Assembly: GCA_025352695.1 (NCBI GenBank)
Contig: JANXSK010000012.1
Span: 1-56,370, forward strand
DNA from: Ferruginibacter sp.
Lineage (GTDB): Bacteria; Bacteroidota; Bacteroidia; Chitinophagales; Chitinophagaceae
Reading direction: 5' to 3'
Length of the DNA: 56,370 nucleotides
Shown: positions 1-10,383 of the stretch, piece after piece
How positions within the stretch are numbered: the first letter of the stretch is position 1
Layout: every line of letters starts with the position of its first letter
Position numbers and translations under genes: made by a program
Notes under the pieces: generated by a model
The model's input: the letters and a program-made list of their open reading frames with translations, nothing else
Database searches by the model: none
What the model was told of the DNA's origin: nothing

Positions 1-1067
1 GATTGCATCATATCTTCTACCAACATGGCCAAATCATATTTTGGTTTCCATCCCAATTTGGTTTGGCTTTTTGTAGGATCGCCAATTAATAATTCTACTT
101 CCGTAGGGCGGTAATATCTTGGATCTACCGCAACAATGGTATCGCCAATACTTAATGTGCAAGTCTTAATTCCTTTACTTTCAAGCAACGCCTTATCTAT
201 CTGTTCCACATATCCAACTTCCTGTTCCTGTTCGTCTTTAAAAGCTATTGTGATGCCTATTTCTAAAAATGCCATCTGTATAAATTTGCGGATGGTAGTG
301 GTTACTCCTGTAGCAATAACATAATCTTCCGCCTTTTCCTGTTGCAAAATAAGCCACATAGCTTCTATATAATCTTTGGCATGTCCCCAATCCCGTTGTG
401 CATTTAGGTTTCCTAAAAATAATTTATCCTGCATACCTAACACAATTTTGCTGGCTGCCCGGGTAATTTTTCGGGTAACAAAGGTTTCTCCCCTCAACGG
501 ACTTTCGTGGTTAAATAAAATACCATTGCAAGCAAACATATTATAGGCTTCTCTGTAATTAACCGTAATCCAATAGGCATACAACTTTGCTACTGCATAA
601 GGGGAACGGGGATAAAAAGGAGTGGTTTCACTTTGCGGCACTGCCTGCACCAATCCATATAACTCCGAAGTAGAGGCCTGGTAAACCCTCGTTTTTGTTG
701 TAAGTCCACAAATACGCAAGGCTTCTAGTATGCGTAAAGTACCTATTCCATCGGCATTGGCAGTATATTCCGGTGTTTCAAAACTAACATGCACATGGCT
801 CATTGCTGCCAAATTGTATATTTCATCTGGTTGTGTTTCCTGAATTATTCGTATTAAACTACTGCTATCGGTTAAATCGCCATAATGCAATTTCAGGTTT
901 ACATTTTTTTCGTGTGGATCCTGGTATAAGTGGTCAATTCTATCTGTATTTATCAGCGAACTTCTACGCTTAATACCATGAACAAAATATCCTTTTTTTA
1001 GTAAAAATTCTGCTAAATAAGCACCGTCCTGACCGGTAATTCCTGTAATTAATGCAACTTTTGTCAT
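1..1067 (-). CDS. gmd: GDP-mannose 4,6-dehydratase, 3' end cut by window edge
   Basis: Converts GDP-D-mannose to GDP-4-keto-6-deoxymannose, the first step of GDP-fucose synthesis in the cytoplasm. The reading frame starts at ATG 1067 and stays open to the window edge, giving about 355 codons against roughly 360-380 for the family, so only the last residues are missing. The N-terminus has the NAD(P)-binding Rossmann motif [14 protein letters not shown]. The short-chain-dehydrogenase catalytic set is visible as STSELYG followed by YAVAK. The next gene upstream on the same strand, about 200 bp away, encodes the enzyme that uses the product, which supports the assignment strongly. The gap between them holds no clear terminator, so co-transcription is plausible but unproven. 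Confidence 0.95.
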   Translation of the reverse strand, partial: MTKVALITGITGQDGAYLAEFLLKKGYFVHGIKRRSSLINTDRIDHLYQDPHEKNVNLKLHYGDLTDSSSLIRIIQETQPDEIYNLAAMSHVHVSFETPEYTANADGIGTLRILEALRICGLTTKTRVYQASTSELYGLVQAVPQSETTPFYPRSPYAVAKLYAYWITVNYREAYNMFACNGILFNHESPLRGETFVTRKITRAASKIVLGMQDKLFLGNLNAQRDWGHAKDYIEAMWLILQQEKAEDYVIATGVTTTIRKFIQMAFLEIGITIAFKDEQEQEVGYVEQIDKALLESKGIKTCTLSIGDTIVAVDPRYYRPTEVELLIGDPTKSQTKLGWKPKYDLAMLVEDMMQ

Positions 1068-1275
1068 AATTTTTAAATCTTATTTTATACCTTTTTATTT
1101 ATTAGTATGGCTTATTTTTAAACAGCGTAACAAGATTAATTTTCAATGTTGTTTAGTTAAGAAACTTAAGTGGTGGATGAGGACATTTTCCCTGGCTGAA
1201 CGCCCAAACTGATCTGCTCACCAAACCCTTAACTCAACAGCATTGAATTAACTTTTAAGTACTCCTTTTTTAACC

Positions 1276-2226
1276 CTATATTTTAACTGTTTTATATTGG
1301 TGAATATTTTTTAAAAACCAATCGTAGGTTTGCTGAACCCCTTGCTGCAAATCAATCTGATATTTCCATCCCAATTTTTCCAATTTTGAATTGTCCATTA
1401 ATTTACGGTATGTTCCATCTGGTTTTGATGCGTCCCAAATTATTTCACCTTTGTGACCCGTAATTTTTTGTATTAATTCCGCTAATTCTTTAATCGTCAA
1501 ATCTACACCTGTTCCCACATTGTATAAGTAATCCGGTAAAGGGTTTTCTACAGCAAACAACACAGCTTTTGCCATATCATCTACATGCAAAAATTCTCTC
1601 ATCGGTGTACCAGTTCCCCAAAGGGTTACTGTTGCATGGTTGTTGATGGTTGCATCATAAAATTTTCTGACCATTGCAGGTAAAACATGCGAGGTTTCAA
1701 GATCAAAATTATCAAATGAACCATATAAATTGGTAGGCATTAAACTAACAAAATCTTTTTGGTATTGCTTTCTAATGGCCTCACAAGCTTTTACGCCAGT
1801 AATTTTTGCAATGGCATACCACTCATTGGTAGGCTCAAGGCTAGCGGTGAGCAAATATTCTTCTTTTAGCGGCTGCGGTGCTAATTTGGGATAGATGCAA
1901 GAACTCCCTAAAAAAATAAATTTATCTACCGCATTTTCATGGGCTGCATGAATGAGGTTATTTTGTATTAACAGGTTGTCCATCAAAAATTGATAGGGAT
2001 AATTGTTATTGGCCAAAATACCTCCTACCCTTGCTGCTGCATCAATTACAACAGCAGGATTTTCTGTTTTAAAAAATTGGTTTACCTGTTCCTGGTTTCT
2101 TAAATCAAGTTCTTTACTCGATTTACCCATGATGTTGGAATAACCATGCAACTGTAAAATTCTACAAATAGCTGCACCTACCATACCATTATGACCAGCT
2201 ACATATATTTTATTATCCTTTTTCAT
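1276..2226 (-). CDS. fcl: GDP-L-fucose synthase
   Basis: Bifunctional epimerase-reductase that turns GDP-4-keto-6-deoxymannose into GDP-L-fucose using NADPH. The protein has 316 residues, the normal length. It begins with the Rossmann motif GHNGMVG, has the signature LGSSCIYP near residue 107 and the catalytic YAIAK motif near residue 137. It follows the Wzc-like kinase gene by 116 bp on the same strand and precedes gmd, so the cell makes its fucose donor next to polysaccharide export genes. The ATG start fits the first beta strand of the Rossmann fold. Confidence 0.95.
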   Translation of the reverse strand: MKKDNKIYVAGHNGMVGAAICRILQLHGYSNIMGKSSKELDLRNQEQVNQFFKTENPAVVIDAAARVGGILANNNYPYQFLMDNLLIQNNLIHAAHENAVDKFIFLGSSCIYPKLAPQPLKEEYLLTASLEPTNEWYAIAKITGVKACEAIRKQYQKDFVSLMPTNLYGSFDNFDLETSHVLPAMVRKFYDATINNHATVTLWGTGTPMREFLHVDDMAKAVLFAVENPLPDYLYNVGTGVDLTIKELAELIQKITGHKGEIIWDASKPDGTYRKLMDNSKLEKLGWKYQIDLQQGVQQTYDWFLKNIHQYKTVKI

Positions 2227-2342
2227 ACAAGTTGATTAAAAAACTACCTCCAAAATAATTGGTTGATATTACTAACAACATCAGTAATTTTTAATTACAA
2301 AACGACCTGGTATTATAAATTGTACAACCAGGTAACCTAAAA

Positions 2343-4733
2343 TCATTTATTTTTTTTTCCAAAAATTCTATTTAAAAACGATTTCCCTTTGCTTTTATTA
2401 TCGACATACCCATATCCATATCCATAATTGTAACCATATTCATATCCCTTTCCGTAACTATAGCCCAATATCTTTTTAGTAATTATTCCATTAAATATGA
2501 TATTTAAATTGGGCAGAATATTTTTTTGATGTACATCATTAATTACCTGCAACAAATTGCTATGTGTATAATCATAACGAACAAGGTAAAGGGTAACATG
2601 GGCTACACCCGCCAATATCTTAGCATCTGTTACTGCCCCAACAGGTGGTGAATCTATAATGATATAATCAAACTGTTGTTTTAAATAATTCATCAATTCT
2701 AGCAGCCTCGGACTACTTATTAATTCAGCAGGATTGGGGGGTATTTGACCTGATGGAATAATACTGAAATTTTCTATAGTTGGATGTACCTTAATAATGT
2801 CTTTTTCGCTGGCCATGTTAATCAGGTAATTACTTAACCCAGGATCCCGAACAATACCAAGTTCCTTACTGATTTTTGGCTTACGTAAATCAAATTCCAA
2901 CAAAACCACCCTTGCACCTGTTAAACAAAGACTAACCGCTGTGTTGATTGATACAAAGCTTTTGCCTTCACCAGAAACAGAGGACGTAATTAAAATTACC
3001 TTGGATTTTTCTTTGGTGACCGCTGTAACATAATTTAAATTGGTTCTTAATTCTCTAAACTGCTCACCCAAAAGGTTTCGGTTACCAACGCCAACAACTA
3101 CAGGAGTACCCGTTTCGCTTGGTTGATAAGATAGTTCTGCAATGATTGGGACAGGCACCTTATCTTCTATTTGCGATCTAAATAGTAATCGGTTATTAAA
3201 AAACTCTCTGAAATATATAAAAAATACGGATAAAATAAATGCCACCAAAGTACCGATAATATTGATTTTGGTTCCAACAGGCGCCACCAATCCAGCATCT
3301 TCAGGTTTTTCAATAACCCGATAATTAGGCAATATGGCAGCTGCTGAAATAGCAGACTCTTCTCGTTTTTGTAAAAGAAAGGTGTAAATAGCATTCTTAA
3401 TTCCCTGTTGCCTGCTAATATCAATTAACAGTCTTTCTTTATAGGGTATTTTAGTTAAAGTACCCGTAAGCTTACTGTTTTGTGCCTGTAATTGCTGCCG
3501 ACTGGTAGAAATGTCAAATTTTAAATTGTTGATGCTGCTGATAATACTGGGTTTTAATTTTGCAATCATATCCTCAAACACCGCAATTTGTGGATTTTTA
3601 CTACCCGAAATCTGTTTCGTTTTTTCTAATTCAAATTCGGATTGATATAATTGATTGAGAAGACTCGTTAACATAGGATCTGCAGTTCCAAGTGTTGCAG
3701 GTACTGGATTATTGGTATTATTTCTATTATTTACATATAATTCAATTTGCTTTAAAACATCCATTTTAACATCCAATTCTCCAATTTTTGCATCCGCTTC
3801 TTTTATTTGGGTTAAAAATAAATTTCCCTCTGTCCCCAAATCAACAATACCTTCTTTTGTTTTATAATCCTGTAATTTTTTCTCTACACCCCCCAGTTCT
3901 TCTGAAATTAACCTTAGTCTTTCATCTAAAAAATTCAATGTGTTTTCTGAAATTCTACTTTTATATCCCACGGTGCTATTGCCATACATGGAGATAAGAC
4001 TATCCAGAATAATTATTCCACGGTCAGATAATTCATCTGTATAAGTCAATTCTAAAATAGAAGATTGCTTTGAAATTGGCTCTATTTTTAAAGCGACCTT
4101 TAAGGAACTTACAACAGCACTTACCTTTTTTACTGTTACAAACCAATCATTACTTTCTGCATCTGTCGACTTATACGCTTTATTAATATGCCAACGAATA
4201 TTTCCCACAGTACTTTTTACAAAAGTATCTACCGGAAAAATCATTTTGTCAAACCGAATTTTATTATTTACAATTTCCGCTTGTCCTGTAAAATTATCTT
4301 TTACAGAATCTGGTTGCTCCAACTCCAACGTAAAAGGCAAATTTTTAAAATATTGTCCTGATTTTATATACCCTTTCTGATTGTAAGTAACATTTAATTG
4401 TAGTTTGGATACAAGGCTACTCAACAGATCTCTTGAGCGTAATATTTCCATCTCCCGTTCTGTTTCCGCAGATATATCCTTATATTGAAATTGCATAATC
4501 TCCAGCATATTGGTACTTTTTTGCTGGGTATCATCATTTACAATCAACCTTGCTTTGGCTGCATACAGTTTTGTAGCATATCTTAAATATAATTTAGAGC
4601 AAAATAGTCCAATAATTACTGCTAAAATTACCAACGGTACGTATGGTATAATTCTGAAAAAAAGTTGTCCTATCGCTTTTTTTTGCTCAAGGCTGTTGTC
4701 ATGTTCTTCAAAATCTTGAATGTTGTTGGCCAT
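2343..4733 (-). CDS. Wzc-like polysaccharide co-polymerase and tyrosine autokinase
   Basis: Inner-membrane protein that controls chain length and export of a surface polysaccharide. The 796 residues show a Wzz-type domain with transmembrane segments near residues 27-47 and 490-512 and a long coiled periplasmic part between them. A cytoplasmic BY-kinase domain follows, with Walker A SVSGEGKS near residue 588, Walker A' VVLLEFDLRKPK and Walker B IIIDSPP. The tail near residues 762-785 alternates tyrosine, glycine and a few charged residues (for example YGYNYGYGYGY), which fits an autophosphorylation tyrosine cluster. The gene lies 18 bp downstream of the Wza-like gene, an operon arrangement typical of Bacteroidota exopolysaccharide loci. 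Wzc is the functional class; orthology to a named gene is not claimed. Confidence 0.93.
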   Translation of the reverse strand: MANNIQDFEEHDNSLEQKKAIGQLFFRIIPYVPLVILAVIIGLFCSKLYLRYATKLYAAKARLIVNDDTQQKSTNMLEIMQFQYKDISAETEREMEILRSRDLLSSLVSKLQLNVTYNQKGYIKSGQYFKNLPFTLELEQPDSVKDNFTGQAEIVNNKIRFDKMIFPVDTFVKSTVGNIRWHINKAYKSTDAESNDWFVTVKKVSAVVSSLKVALKIEPISKQSSILELTYTDELSDRGIIILDSLISMYGNSTVGYKSRISENTLNFLDERLRLISEELGGVEKKLQDYKTKEGIVDLGTEGNLFLTQIKEADAKIGELDVKMDVLKQIELYVNNRNNTNNPVPATLGTADPMLTSLLNQLYQSEFELEKTKQISGSKNPQIAVFEDMIAKLKPSIISSINNLKFDISTSRQQLQAQNSKLTGTLTKIPYKERLLIDISRQQGIKNAIYTFLLQKREESAISAAAILPNYRVIEKPEDAGLVAPVGTKINIIGTLVAFILSVFFIYFREFFNNRLLFRSQIEDKVPVPIIAELSYQPSETGTPVVVGVGNRNLLGEQFRELRTNLNYVTAVTKEKSKVILITSSVSGEGKSFVSINTAVSLCLTGARVVLLEFDLRKPKISKELGIVRDPGLSNYLINMASEKDIIKVHPTIENFSIIPSGQIPPNPAELISSPRLLELMNYLKQQFDYIIIDSPPVGAVTDAKILAGVAHVTLYLVRYDYTHSNLLQVINDVHQKNILPNLNIIFNGIITKKILGYSYGKGYEYGYNYGYGYGYVDNKSKGKSFLNRIFGKKNK

Positions 4734-4751
4734 TATAACCTTATTATTTAA

Positions 4752-5549
4752 TTATTTGGTAAGATATATTATTGTAGTAATTAAAGAAAGCCCCACCGCT
4801 AATATGGACATATATTGCGGGATACCCGTACGTGAAACAAAGCTTGCTTTAACTGGTTCTACATACACAACATCATTTGTTTTAAGATAAAAATAGGGTG
4901 ATTTAAATAGGTCTTTAGACAAAAGATTTACTCTAGCATATGTTCTTTCTCCATTGATTTCCCTTATTACCAAAATATTATTCCTTTTACTCAATTCGGT
5001 CAAATCTCCCGCCATACTTATTGCCTCAAGAATAGTTGTGCGTTCATTGGTCATAGCAAAACTCCCTTTGTTTCTAACCTCTCCCAAAACTGAAAAATGG
5101 TAATTTAAAAACCGAACATTCACAACAGGATTTTTTGTGTAGTCTTTATACAAATTTTTTAGTGTGTCTTCTAATTGAGAGCGGGTCAATCCTTGTGCCT
5201 GCACTTTCCCCACATAGGGTATTTTTATTTTCCCGTCTGCCTCTACCAAAAAACCAACTGCCCCAAGGCCAATTTGTGTCGATACGCCACCTGGTCCGGA
5301 ACCTGTGCCCACTGCAGAATTAAGCGCTACTAAATCAAGTGGATTGCTGCCGCCCACCGTAATCCAAAGCTGGTCATTTTTCTGGATGGGATTTTCAAAA
5401 TTTATTTGAGCAGTTTCCAAACTTCCTGTATTGCTCTCCTTTAAATCATTAAAGTAAGTAACTTTTTTAGTAGAGGTGCAGGAAAACATAGTGAATGCAA
5501 TTACTGAAAACAGTGTAAAAAGCAGTCTGTGTTTAATTAGCTGGAGCAT
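4752..5549 (-). CDS. Wza-like polysaccharide export lipoprotein (Poly_export/SLBB)
   Basis: Outer-membrane export channel component for exopolysaccharide. The 265-residue protein starts with a lipoprotein signal whose lipobox is FSC, with the lipidated Cys near residue 24. A Poly_export domain follows (NPIQKNDQLWITV), then an SLBB-type segment with VLGEVRNKGSF and VVYVEPV. The last 25 residues form a hydrophobic helix (MSILAVGLSLITTIIYL), as in other Bacteroidota Wza proteins. It is the first gene of the block, with nearly 1 kb of non-coding DNA before it, so the operon promoter should lie there. Confidence 0.92.
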   Translation of the reverse strand: MLQLIKHRLLFTLFSVIAFTMFSCTSTKKVTYFNDLKESNTGSLETAQINFENPIQKNDQLWITVGGSNPLDLVALNSAVGTGSGPGGVSTQIGLGAVGFLVEADGKIKIPYVGKVQAQGLTRSQLEDTLKNLYKDYTKNPVVNVRFLNYHFSVLGEVRNKGSFAMTNERTTILEAISMAGDLTELSKRNNILVIREINGERTYARVNLLSKDLFKSPYFYLKTNDVVYVEPVKASFVSRTGIPQYMSILAVGLSLITTIIYLTK

Positions 5550-6513
5550 AAGTAAAATAAAATTGATTAATGTACAAAGGGCAAAATTTAAATTAGTTAC
5601 TGATCGTTTTTTACAATTTTTAAATCAATGCTATTTAACTAAAGATGATTTACTTTTTAACCATCATCTACTACAAAGAAGTTAAAAGGTTGTAACTAAA
5701 CGGGATAAATATTTGGTTTGTTTTAATTGAAAACAAATAATTAAATACTAGTATTAAACTACAAGGAAAACTAATGTTTACCAAAACTAAAACATTAAAT
5801 AAATAGGCGTAAAATCAAATTTTTTACATGGCTTCGCCGAACTCAATCACATTAGATTGAATTTATTTTAAAACCATTTTAAGCAATACAATCCAAAAAC
5901 TTATTTAAGTATTACAATCATTAATGTATTTTGAACTATTCAAATATCTTACGGATTGTGTAAATAGGTTATTGGTTACGGTTTTTGCACTGGTTAATCA
6001 ATTAACCGTTTAAGAATATATGGATAAATTTTATACGGAATATTGTGCGCAAAAGTACTTGTTTCTTCAATAAATTGAAAATATAATCTATTGCAAATTA
6101 ATGATTGACATATTGATAATATATTGAATTATATTATTTTAAATACCTGCTTCTTAGCTAGTATTTACTTCGGCTAATGAAATATTAACTAGTATGGGTG
6201 GGAATTTTGCGTTAAAAATTCGGCAGATTTTATGGAATTAAAATATTTGTAAATCCGTCTTTTAAAATGAGAATTTTATTAGCTGTTTAATATTATTGAA
6301 CTATGCAGGTATTTTTTAATAAATAAAATTAGTATCGAAGAAGTGCTAAAAATGGTTTATTAAATTTATTTTTTCGAGGTGTAATTTCTATATTGAAATG
6401 TATATTTATTTCGAATTAATTGCAGCATGAAATAATTTTTGTATTTAAAGCCTTTTTTAATCGCAGGTTTTTAAAATAAAAATTATACGTAGTAAAACTA
6501 AAGTGGTAAAAAT
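5550..6513. other. 964-bp AT-rich gap before the exopolysaccharide operon
   Basis: No supported coding region lies here on either strand; the open frames are short and lack homology or signal-like features. The base composition is strongly AT-rich. On the minus strand, toward the Wza-like gene, two sequences match the -7 consensus TAnnTTTG: TAGTTTTG (5789 to 5782) and TACTTTTG (6057 to 6050). The second has TTTC 19 bp upstream, one mismatch from the -33 element. If it is used, the operon would have a leader of about 500 nt. In such AT-rich DNA these matches could be chance. I see no tRNA, terminator or repeat. Confidence 0.4.
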
Positions 6514-7539
6514 CTAATCAATCGTTTCTGTAAATCTTACCCAATTTGTACCATTGTAAACCCTTAATCCAGGAGTATTATCTGTTTGATATACCAGTAA
6601 GCCTGCGGCAGGTGTAGCAATTGCATCTCTTTGTGCTTTTGTTAAGCGAGGTAATAAGAGCCCCTTTGTTGTGCTATTAATATCTAATTGTGCAGATGCA
6701 TTGGGTGTTGAAGTATTGATTCCTATCTGGCCCTTAAGAGAAGTTAGCAAAATAGCATCACTGCCTAAAACAACTGAATTAGATCCTAAGCCAGTAGCGT
6801 TGTAACCAATTACGATTTGGTTGGTTTGATTATTTGCCAGGGCTTTTGTATTTGCTCCAATAAAAACGGAATTATCTGTAATAGTGTTGGGTGTAGTTCC
6901 ATCAGTTAAATACTCGCCTGCAACACTTCCAACTGCAGTACCAAAGCTTCCCGTAGAATTGTAAGAAAGTGCCTCAAAACCTAATGCTGTATTATCATTT
7001 CCAGTTGTATTACCATACAAAACGATATTTCCCATACCTGTACTACGACTACCTGTTGAATTGAGGGCAAGTGCTCCGCCACCAAGTGCATTCAAATCTT
7101 TTCCTGAGGTATTAGAAAAAAGCGCATATATACCTACAGCTATATTCCTTATAAAATTACCAGATCCTTTACCAATGGTCATTCCATTAACCAATAAATC
7201 ATTTGTAAAGGTTTTAATGCCAGCAATTGATTCTGCCCCAGCCTTGTGAACCAATAAAGAAGTATCTACCGTTGAACCACCAAATGACAAACCTCTCCAT
7301 CCAGTGCCAGTATAAATAAATATCCTGTTTAAACTATCTATGTTGGTAACCAACAATCCACTAGCAGGGGTGGCTATTGCATTCATTTGTGCCGTTGTTA
7401 CACGTGGTATTAATACCCCTTGTGTAGTACTTGCAATGTCAAGAATTGTTGCAGGTGTTGTTGTACCAATGCCAACATTCTGGGCTTTTGCAACTACTGA
7501 TAAAAAAAGTATTCCTGCTAAAACGAATAAATGTTTCAT
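6514..7539 (-). CDS. Secreted YadA-head-like protein with a duplicated flanking module
   Basis: Function unknown. A Sec signal peptide covers residues 1-19 (ending VAKAQ), followed by the NVGIGTTTP opening found in many exported Bacteroidota proteins. The middle, about residues 140-220, carries repeats of the type [15 protein letters not shown], which resemble the head repeats of trimeric autotransporters. The region around residues 33-80 ([20 protein letters not shown], then GLLV and TGTGWRGL) recurs near the C-terminus ([32 protein letters not shown]), so one module flanks the head repeats on both sides. There is no outer-membrane barrel or recognisable anchor, and the gene is monocistronic with its own promoter. 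An adhesin or surface-layer role is inference. Confidence 0.7.
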   Translation of the reverse strand: MKHLFVLAGILFLSVVAKAQNVGIGTTTPATILDIASTTQGVLIPRVTTAQMNAIATPASGLLVTNIDSLNRIFIYTGTGWRGLSFGGSTVDTSLLVHKAGAESIAGIKTFTNDLLVNGMTIGKGSGNFIRNIAVGIYALFSNTSGKDLNALGGGALALNSTGSRSTGMGNIVLYGNTTGNDNTALGFEALSYNSTGSFGTAVGSVAGEYLTDGTTPNTITDNSVFIGANTKALANNQTNQIVIGYNATGLGSNSVVLGSDAILLTSLKGQIGINTSTPNASAQLDINSTTKGLLLPRLTKAQRDAIATPAAGLLVYQTDNTPGLRVYNGTNWVRFTETID

Positions 7540-7557
7540 ATTTCAGATTTTTTGGTT

Positions 7558-7588
7558 CAAATATAGAAAACTAAAGCCATATTGCAAT
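7558..7588 (-). promoter_or_regulatory. Bacteroidota-type promoter of the head-repeat gene
   Basis: On the minus strand the -7 box TATATTTG (7565 to 7558) is preceded after exactly 19 bp by ATTG (7588 to 7585), one mismatch from the -33 TTTG. The ATG at 7539 lies 18 nt past the -7 box, so the leader would be about 10 nt. Confidence 0.6.
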
Positions 7589-7841
7589 TCAGGAAAAGTA
7601 TTTTATTATAAGCATTTAAATTTATTTGTAGAAAAATTACGAATAGCACATAGGGGTGTTTCTAAAAAATATCTAATTCTATAAATACATTGCAACTATC
7701 AAATTATTTTCAGAATGTACTATAAGGCTATTTTAATTTATCAACCAATGCAGTTTAGTTATTGATATTATTGCTTTTTTAACTTCAACTTAATTAACCT
7801 CAAAAGACAAGAAAGATCTTTATAAAGTAAAATACAGTGAT

Positions 7842-8909
7842 TTATTTTGGGGAATAAGTTAGTGCCCTAAATGTTTGTCTTTTCATTTTAATAAATGGCA
7901 CTTCAAGCAATTTCCAAGATAAAAAGGCAATAAAATAAGTTACAACAAGTACAATACTTAAATAATAAAAATTGCCAACTATCTTTAATTGAACTAAGAT
8001 TCCTACAACTAAACCATGATAAATATAAACGCCATAAGAAATATCATTGCCTTGTAAAATTTTGTTTGATAAACCTGAAAAACTGTAGGCTATAGATATC
8101 ATACAAATTCCTAAAAAAAGGTTTCCAAAAACCATCAATACAGCATTGGGAGGTATTAGAAAACTATACAATAGATAACCTATAATCCAAAACAGTCCTT
8201 TATTGCGTAGAACTTTATATTTATAAACTTGAAATCTTTGAAGTAAAACACCCAATAAAAATAAATACAAGTGAGGTATAAAACTATATCGCAGCAATTT
8301 CTGAATAGTGGATTCTGATAAATGTGCAGTGGAATTGTAATTGGTGATATAATAAGCAATCAAACAGAACAATAAAAAAAGTATTGAAATAATGATTGTT
8401 TTAATAAGCTCTTTAGAAGTAATTTTTGAATTGACATAATAAATTACAGGAAGTAGAATATAAAATTGAAGCTCAACAGGAATTGTCCATAGACTGCCAT
8501 TATAAGAACCAAATCCATAAATTTTTAAAAAAAAGGGGGTATATATTATTCCAACACACTGCGCTAAAAACCATCTAATTCCCGGCCAATTCAAAAAATT
8601 TATATTAGCTACAAAATAAATTGTAAAAACACTTAAAATAATGCAAGCCCAAAGTGCCGGGTAAATTCTCAATATTCTATTTCTGAGGTAATTTTTTAGT
8701 TCAAAATGCTCTTCAATGGAAGCAGAAATTAAGAATCCACTAATCACAAAAAATATTGGAACTCCTTTTAAAGGGCCAATTAAGTTTATCCATTGAGAAC
8801 AACCTTTAATTTGTAAATGCGATATTGAATGAAATATTAGTACCTGTGTAGCCGCAAATAGCCTGATAAGATCAAAATTATTTATTTTAAATTCTTTTGC
8901 ATTCATCAT
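7842..8909 (-). CDS. Acyltransferase family 3 (OafA/YrhL-like) membrane protein
   Basis: Integral membrane O-acyltransferase that probably acetylates a surface sugar or other exported glycan. The protein has 355 residues, the size of the membrane domain alone, with about ten hydrophobic segments. The N-terminus has the family motif NFDLIRLFAATQVLIFHS, including the conserved His, and a second conserved stretch PIFFVISGFLI near residue 50. SLWTIPVELQFY near residue 145 matches the family's conserved W-x-(I/L)-x-x-E block. It has no SGNH domain. It stands alone, with about 300 bp on each side and an unclear promoter. Its position near the exopolysaccharide genes makes glycan modification plausible, but the acceptor cannot be read from sequence. 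Confidence 0.88.
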   Translation of the reverse strand: MMNAKEFKINNFDLIRLFAATQVLIFHSISHLQIKGCSQWINLIGPLKGVPIFFVISGFLISASIEEHFELKNYLRNRILRIYPALWACIILSVFTIYFVANINFLNWPGIRWFLAQCVGIIYTPFFLKIYGFGSYNGSLWTIPVELQFYILLPVIYYVNSKITSKELIKTIIISILFLLFCLIAYYITNYNSTAHLSESTIQKLLRYSFIPHLYLFLLGVLLQRFQVYKYKVLRNKGLFWIIGYLLYSFLIPPNAVLMVFGNLFLGICMISIAYSFSGLSNKILQGNDISYGVYIYHGLVVGILVQLKIVGNFYYLSIVLVVTYFIAFLSWKLLEVPFIKMKRQTFRALTYSPK

Positions 8910-9195
8910 TTTTTTAACTTGAAATTACCCTTACTTTCTTAAAAAATTACTAAGCAGATTTGAGTTAGTTCTATTAGTTAAACATGCTAGGCAACTAAAA
9001 GCAACATATTATTTAGGTCAATAATACTATATAAAATTAGCTAACAATGGAGCTGTGGCAGCCTAGATAAAAAAAGTAACATTATAACTTGTAATACATT
9101 AAAAAAGAGATCGAAAGCAGGTTCATTTAGCTACCACAAGAAATATTAACCGGAATACTATTAAGTGGAGGCTTCCCTTTTAATGATAAATATAG

Positions 9196-9282
9196 CGGAG
9201 AGTAAGAGATTCGAACTCTTGATACAGTTACCCATATACACACTTTCCAGGCGTGCTCCTTCAACCACTCGGACAACTCTCC
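9196..9282 (-). tRNA. tRNA-Ser (anticodon GGA)
   Basis: On the minus strand the acceptor arms GGAGAGT (9282 to 9276) and ACTCTCC (9203 to 9197) pair fully, and the discriminator is G, as expected for serine. The anticodon loop reads CTGGAAA, giving anticodon GGA for UCC/UCU codons. The T arm contains GAGTTCGAATCTC, and there is a long variable arm of the serine type. The 3' CCA is not encoded. Length is 87 nt. Confidence 0.95.
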
Positions 9283-9295
9283 TTTTTAAGGATCG

Positions 9296-9303
9296 CAAAA
9301 ATA
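9296..9303 (-). promoter_or_regulatory. -7 box of tRNA-Ser
   Basis: TATTTTTG on the minus strand matches TAnnTTTG and lies 13 nt before the tRNA 5' end. It sits between the tRNA and the tatD stop codon. No good -33 element is seen. Confidence 0.5.
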
Positions 9304-9315
9304 CAGCATCAACAT

Positions 9316-10083
9316 TTATAAGCCGAATATTTTTTCTGCATTGGCTGTAGTGATGGCCGCCACTGCTTCAACAGGCAACTGTTTTATTTCTGCAATTTTT
9401 GCCACTATATATTTTAAATAACTACTTTCATTTCTTTTACCTCTAAATGGAACCGGTGTTAAATAGGGGGCATCTGTTTCCAGTACCAGATTTTCCAAAT
9501 CAATTTTTGTAAGTACTTCGGCTAATCCTGTATTTTTGTAAGTAACTACACCTCCAATACCTAAATAAAATCCTGTATCAATAATCTCTTTGGCACTCTC
9601 GTAACTTCCACTAAAACAATGAAAGATGCCTCTCAACCCTTTTGATTGATATTCCTTTACAAGATTTATGGTTTCCTGCATGGCATTTCGTGTATGAATA
9701 ACGATAGGATAATTGTATTGAACTGCCCATTCAATTTGCAATCTAAAAGCATCATATTGTTCAGTTGCAAATGTTTTATCCCAATAAAAATCAAGTCCAA
9801 TTTCTCCAATAGCAGCAAATTTTCTTTTTACAAGCCATTTATGAACAATTGCTAATTCGGCTTTGTAATTTTCTTTTACATAGCAAGGATGCAAGCCCAT
9901 CATGGCAATACATTTACCTACATATTGTTCTTCCAATGCTAACATGGCAGTAATGGCTGAACTATCAATACCGGGCAGGTAAAATTTTTGAACCCCCTCC
10001 TTTAGTGCATTTTTTATTACGGTTTCTATATCCCCGGTAAATTCTTCCCCGTACAGATGACAGTGTGTATCAGTTAAAATCAT
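9316..10083 (-). CDS. tatD: TatD family metal-dependent hydrolase/DNase
   Basis: Member of the amidohydrolase superfamily with a TIM barrel and a two-metal site, known in other bacteria as a 3'-5' exonuclease. The 255 residues match the family length. Metal ligands are visible: DTHCHL at residues 5-10, the Glu of AIGEIGLDFYWD, IHTRNA, FHCFSGS and ETDAPYL. The Asp of the last motif is the usual catalytic residue. It has no evident partner; the tRNA-Ser gene lies immediately downstream with its own -7 box. Confidence 0.95.
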   Translation of the reverse strand: MILTDTHCHLYGEEFTGDIETVIKNALKEGVQKFYLPGIDSSAITAMLALEEQYVGKCIAMMGLHPCYVKENYKAELAIVHKWLVKRKFAAIGEIGLDFYWDKTFATEQYDAFRLQIEWAVQYNYPIVIHTRNAMQETINLVKEYQSKGLRGIFHCFSGSYESAKEIIDTGFYLGIGGVVTYKNTGLAEVLTKIDLENLVLETDAPYLTPVPFRGKRNESSYLKYIVAKIAEIKQLPVEAVAAITTANAEKIFGL

Positions 10084-10305
10084 ATTGTATAAAATTAAAT
10101 TTACCTGACGAATTAAAAAACTCTTTCAATATTTTAAAAAGTATAGATTGAACGGACCTATTTAGAAACCAAAATAAGACTTGATTATCCTTATTAATAT
10201 TATAAAGCAACGGGAGATTACAATTCAAAAAATAATGTTAAAATAATTATTGCTAATTCAAAAACAACTTTGTACATTGCAAACAGTTTTCATAGGGTAC
10301 GGATT

Positions 10306-10335
10306 AAAAACGGGCCAGGGTTTCTACCCCGGCCC
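10306..10335 (-). terminator. Rho-independent terminator after the deacetylase
   Basis: Arms 10312-10320 and 10327-10335 form a GC-rich stem of nine pairs with a 6-nt loop. On the minus strand every position pairs (one G-U); on the plus strand that position is an A-C mismatch. A run of T (10310 to 10306) follows on the minus strand. It lies about 50 bp after the deacetylase stop codon. Confidence 0.8.
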
Positions 10336-10383
10336 AATTTTTTAACCAAGTTCTGATTTCTATAAAACATTTCTATACCCATT

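Noticed and set aside
9165..9350. Plus-strand open frame over the tRNA-Ser
   Set aside because: It is the antisense of the tRNA plus flanks; such frames are a common artefact at serine tRNAs.
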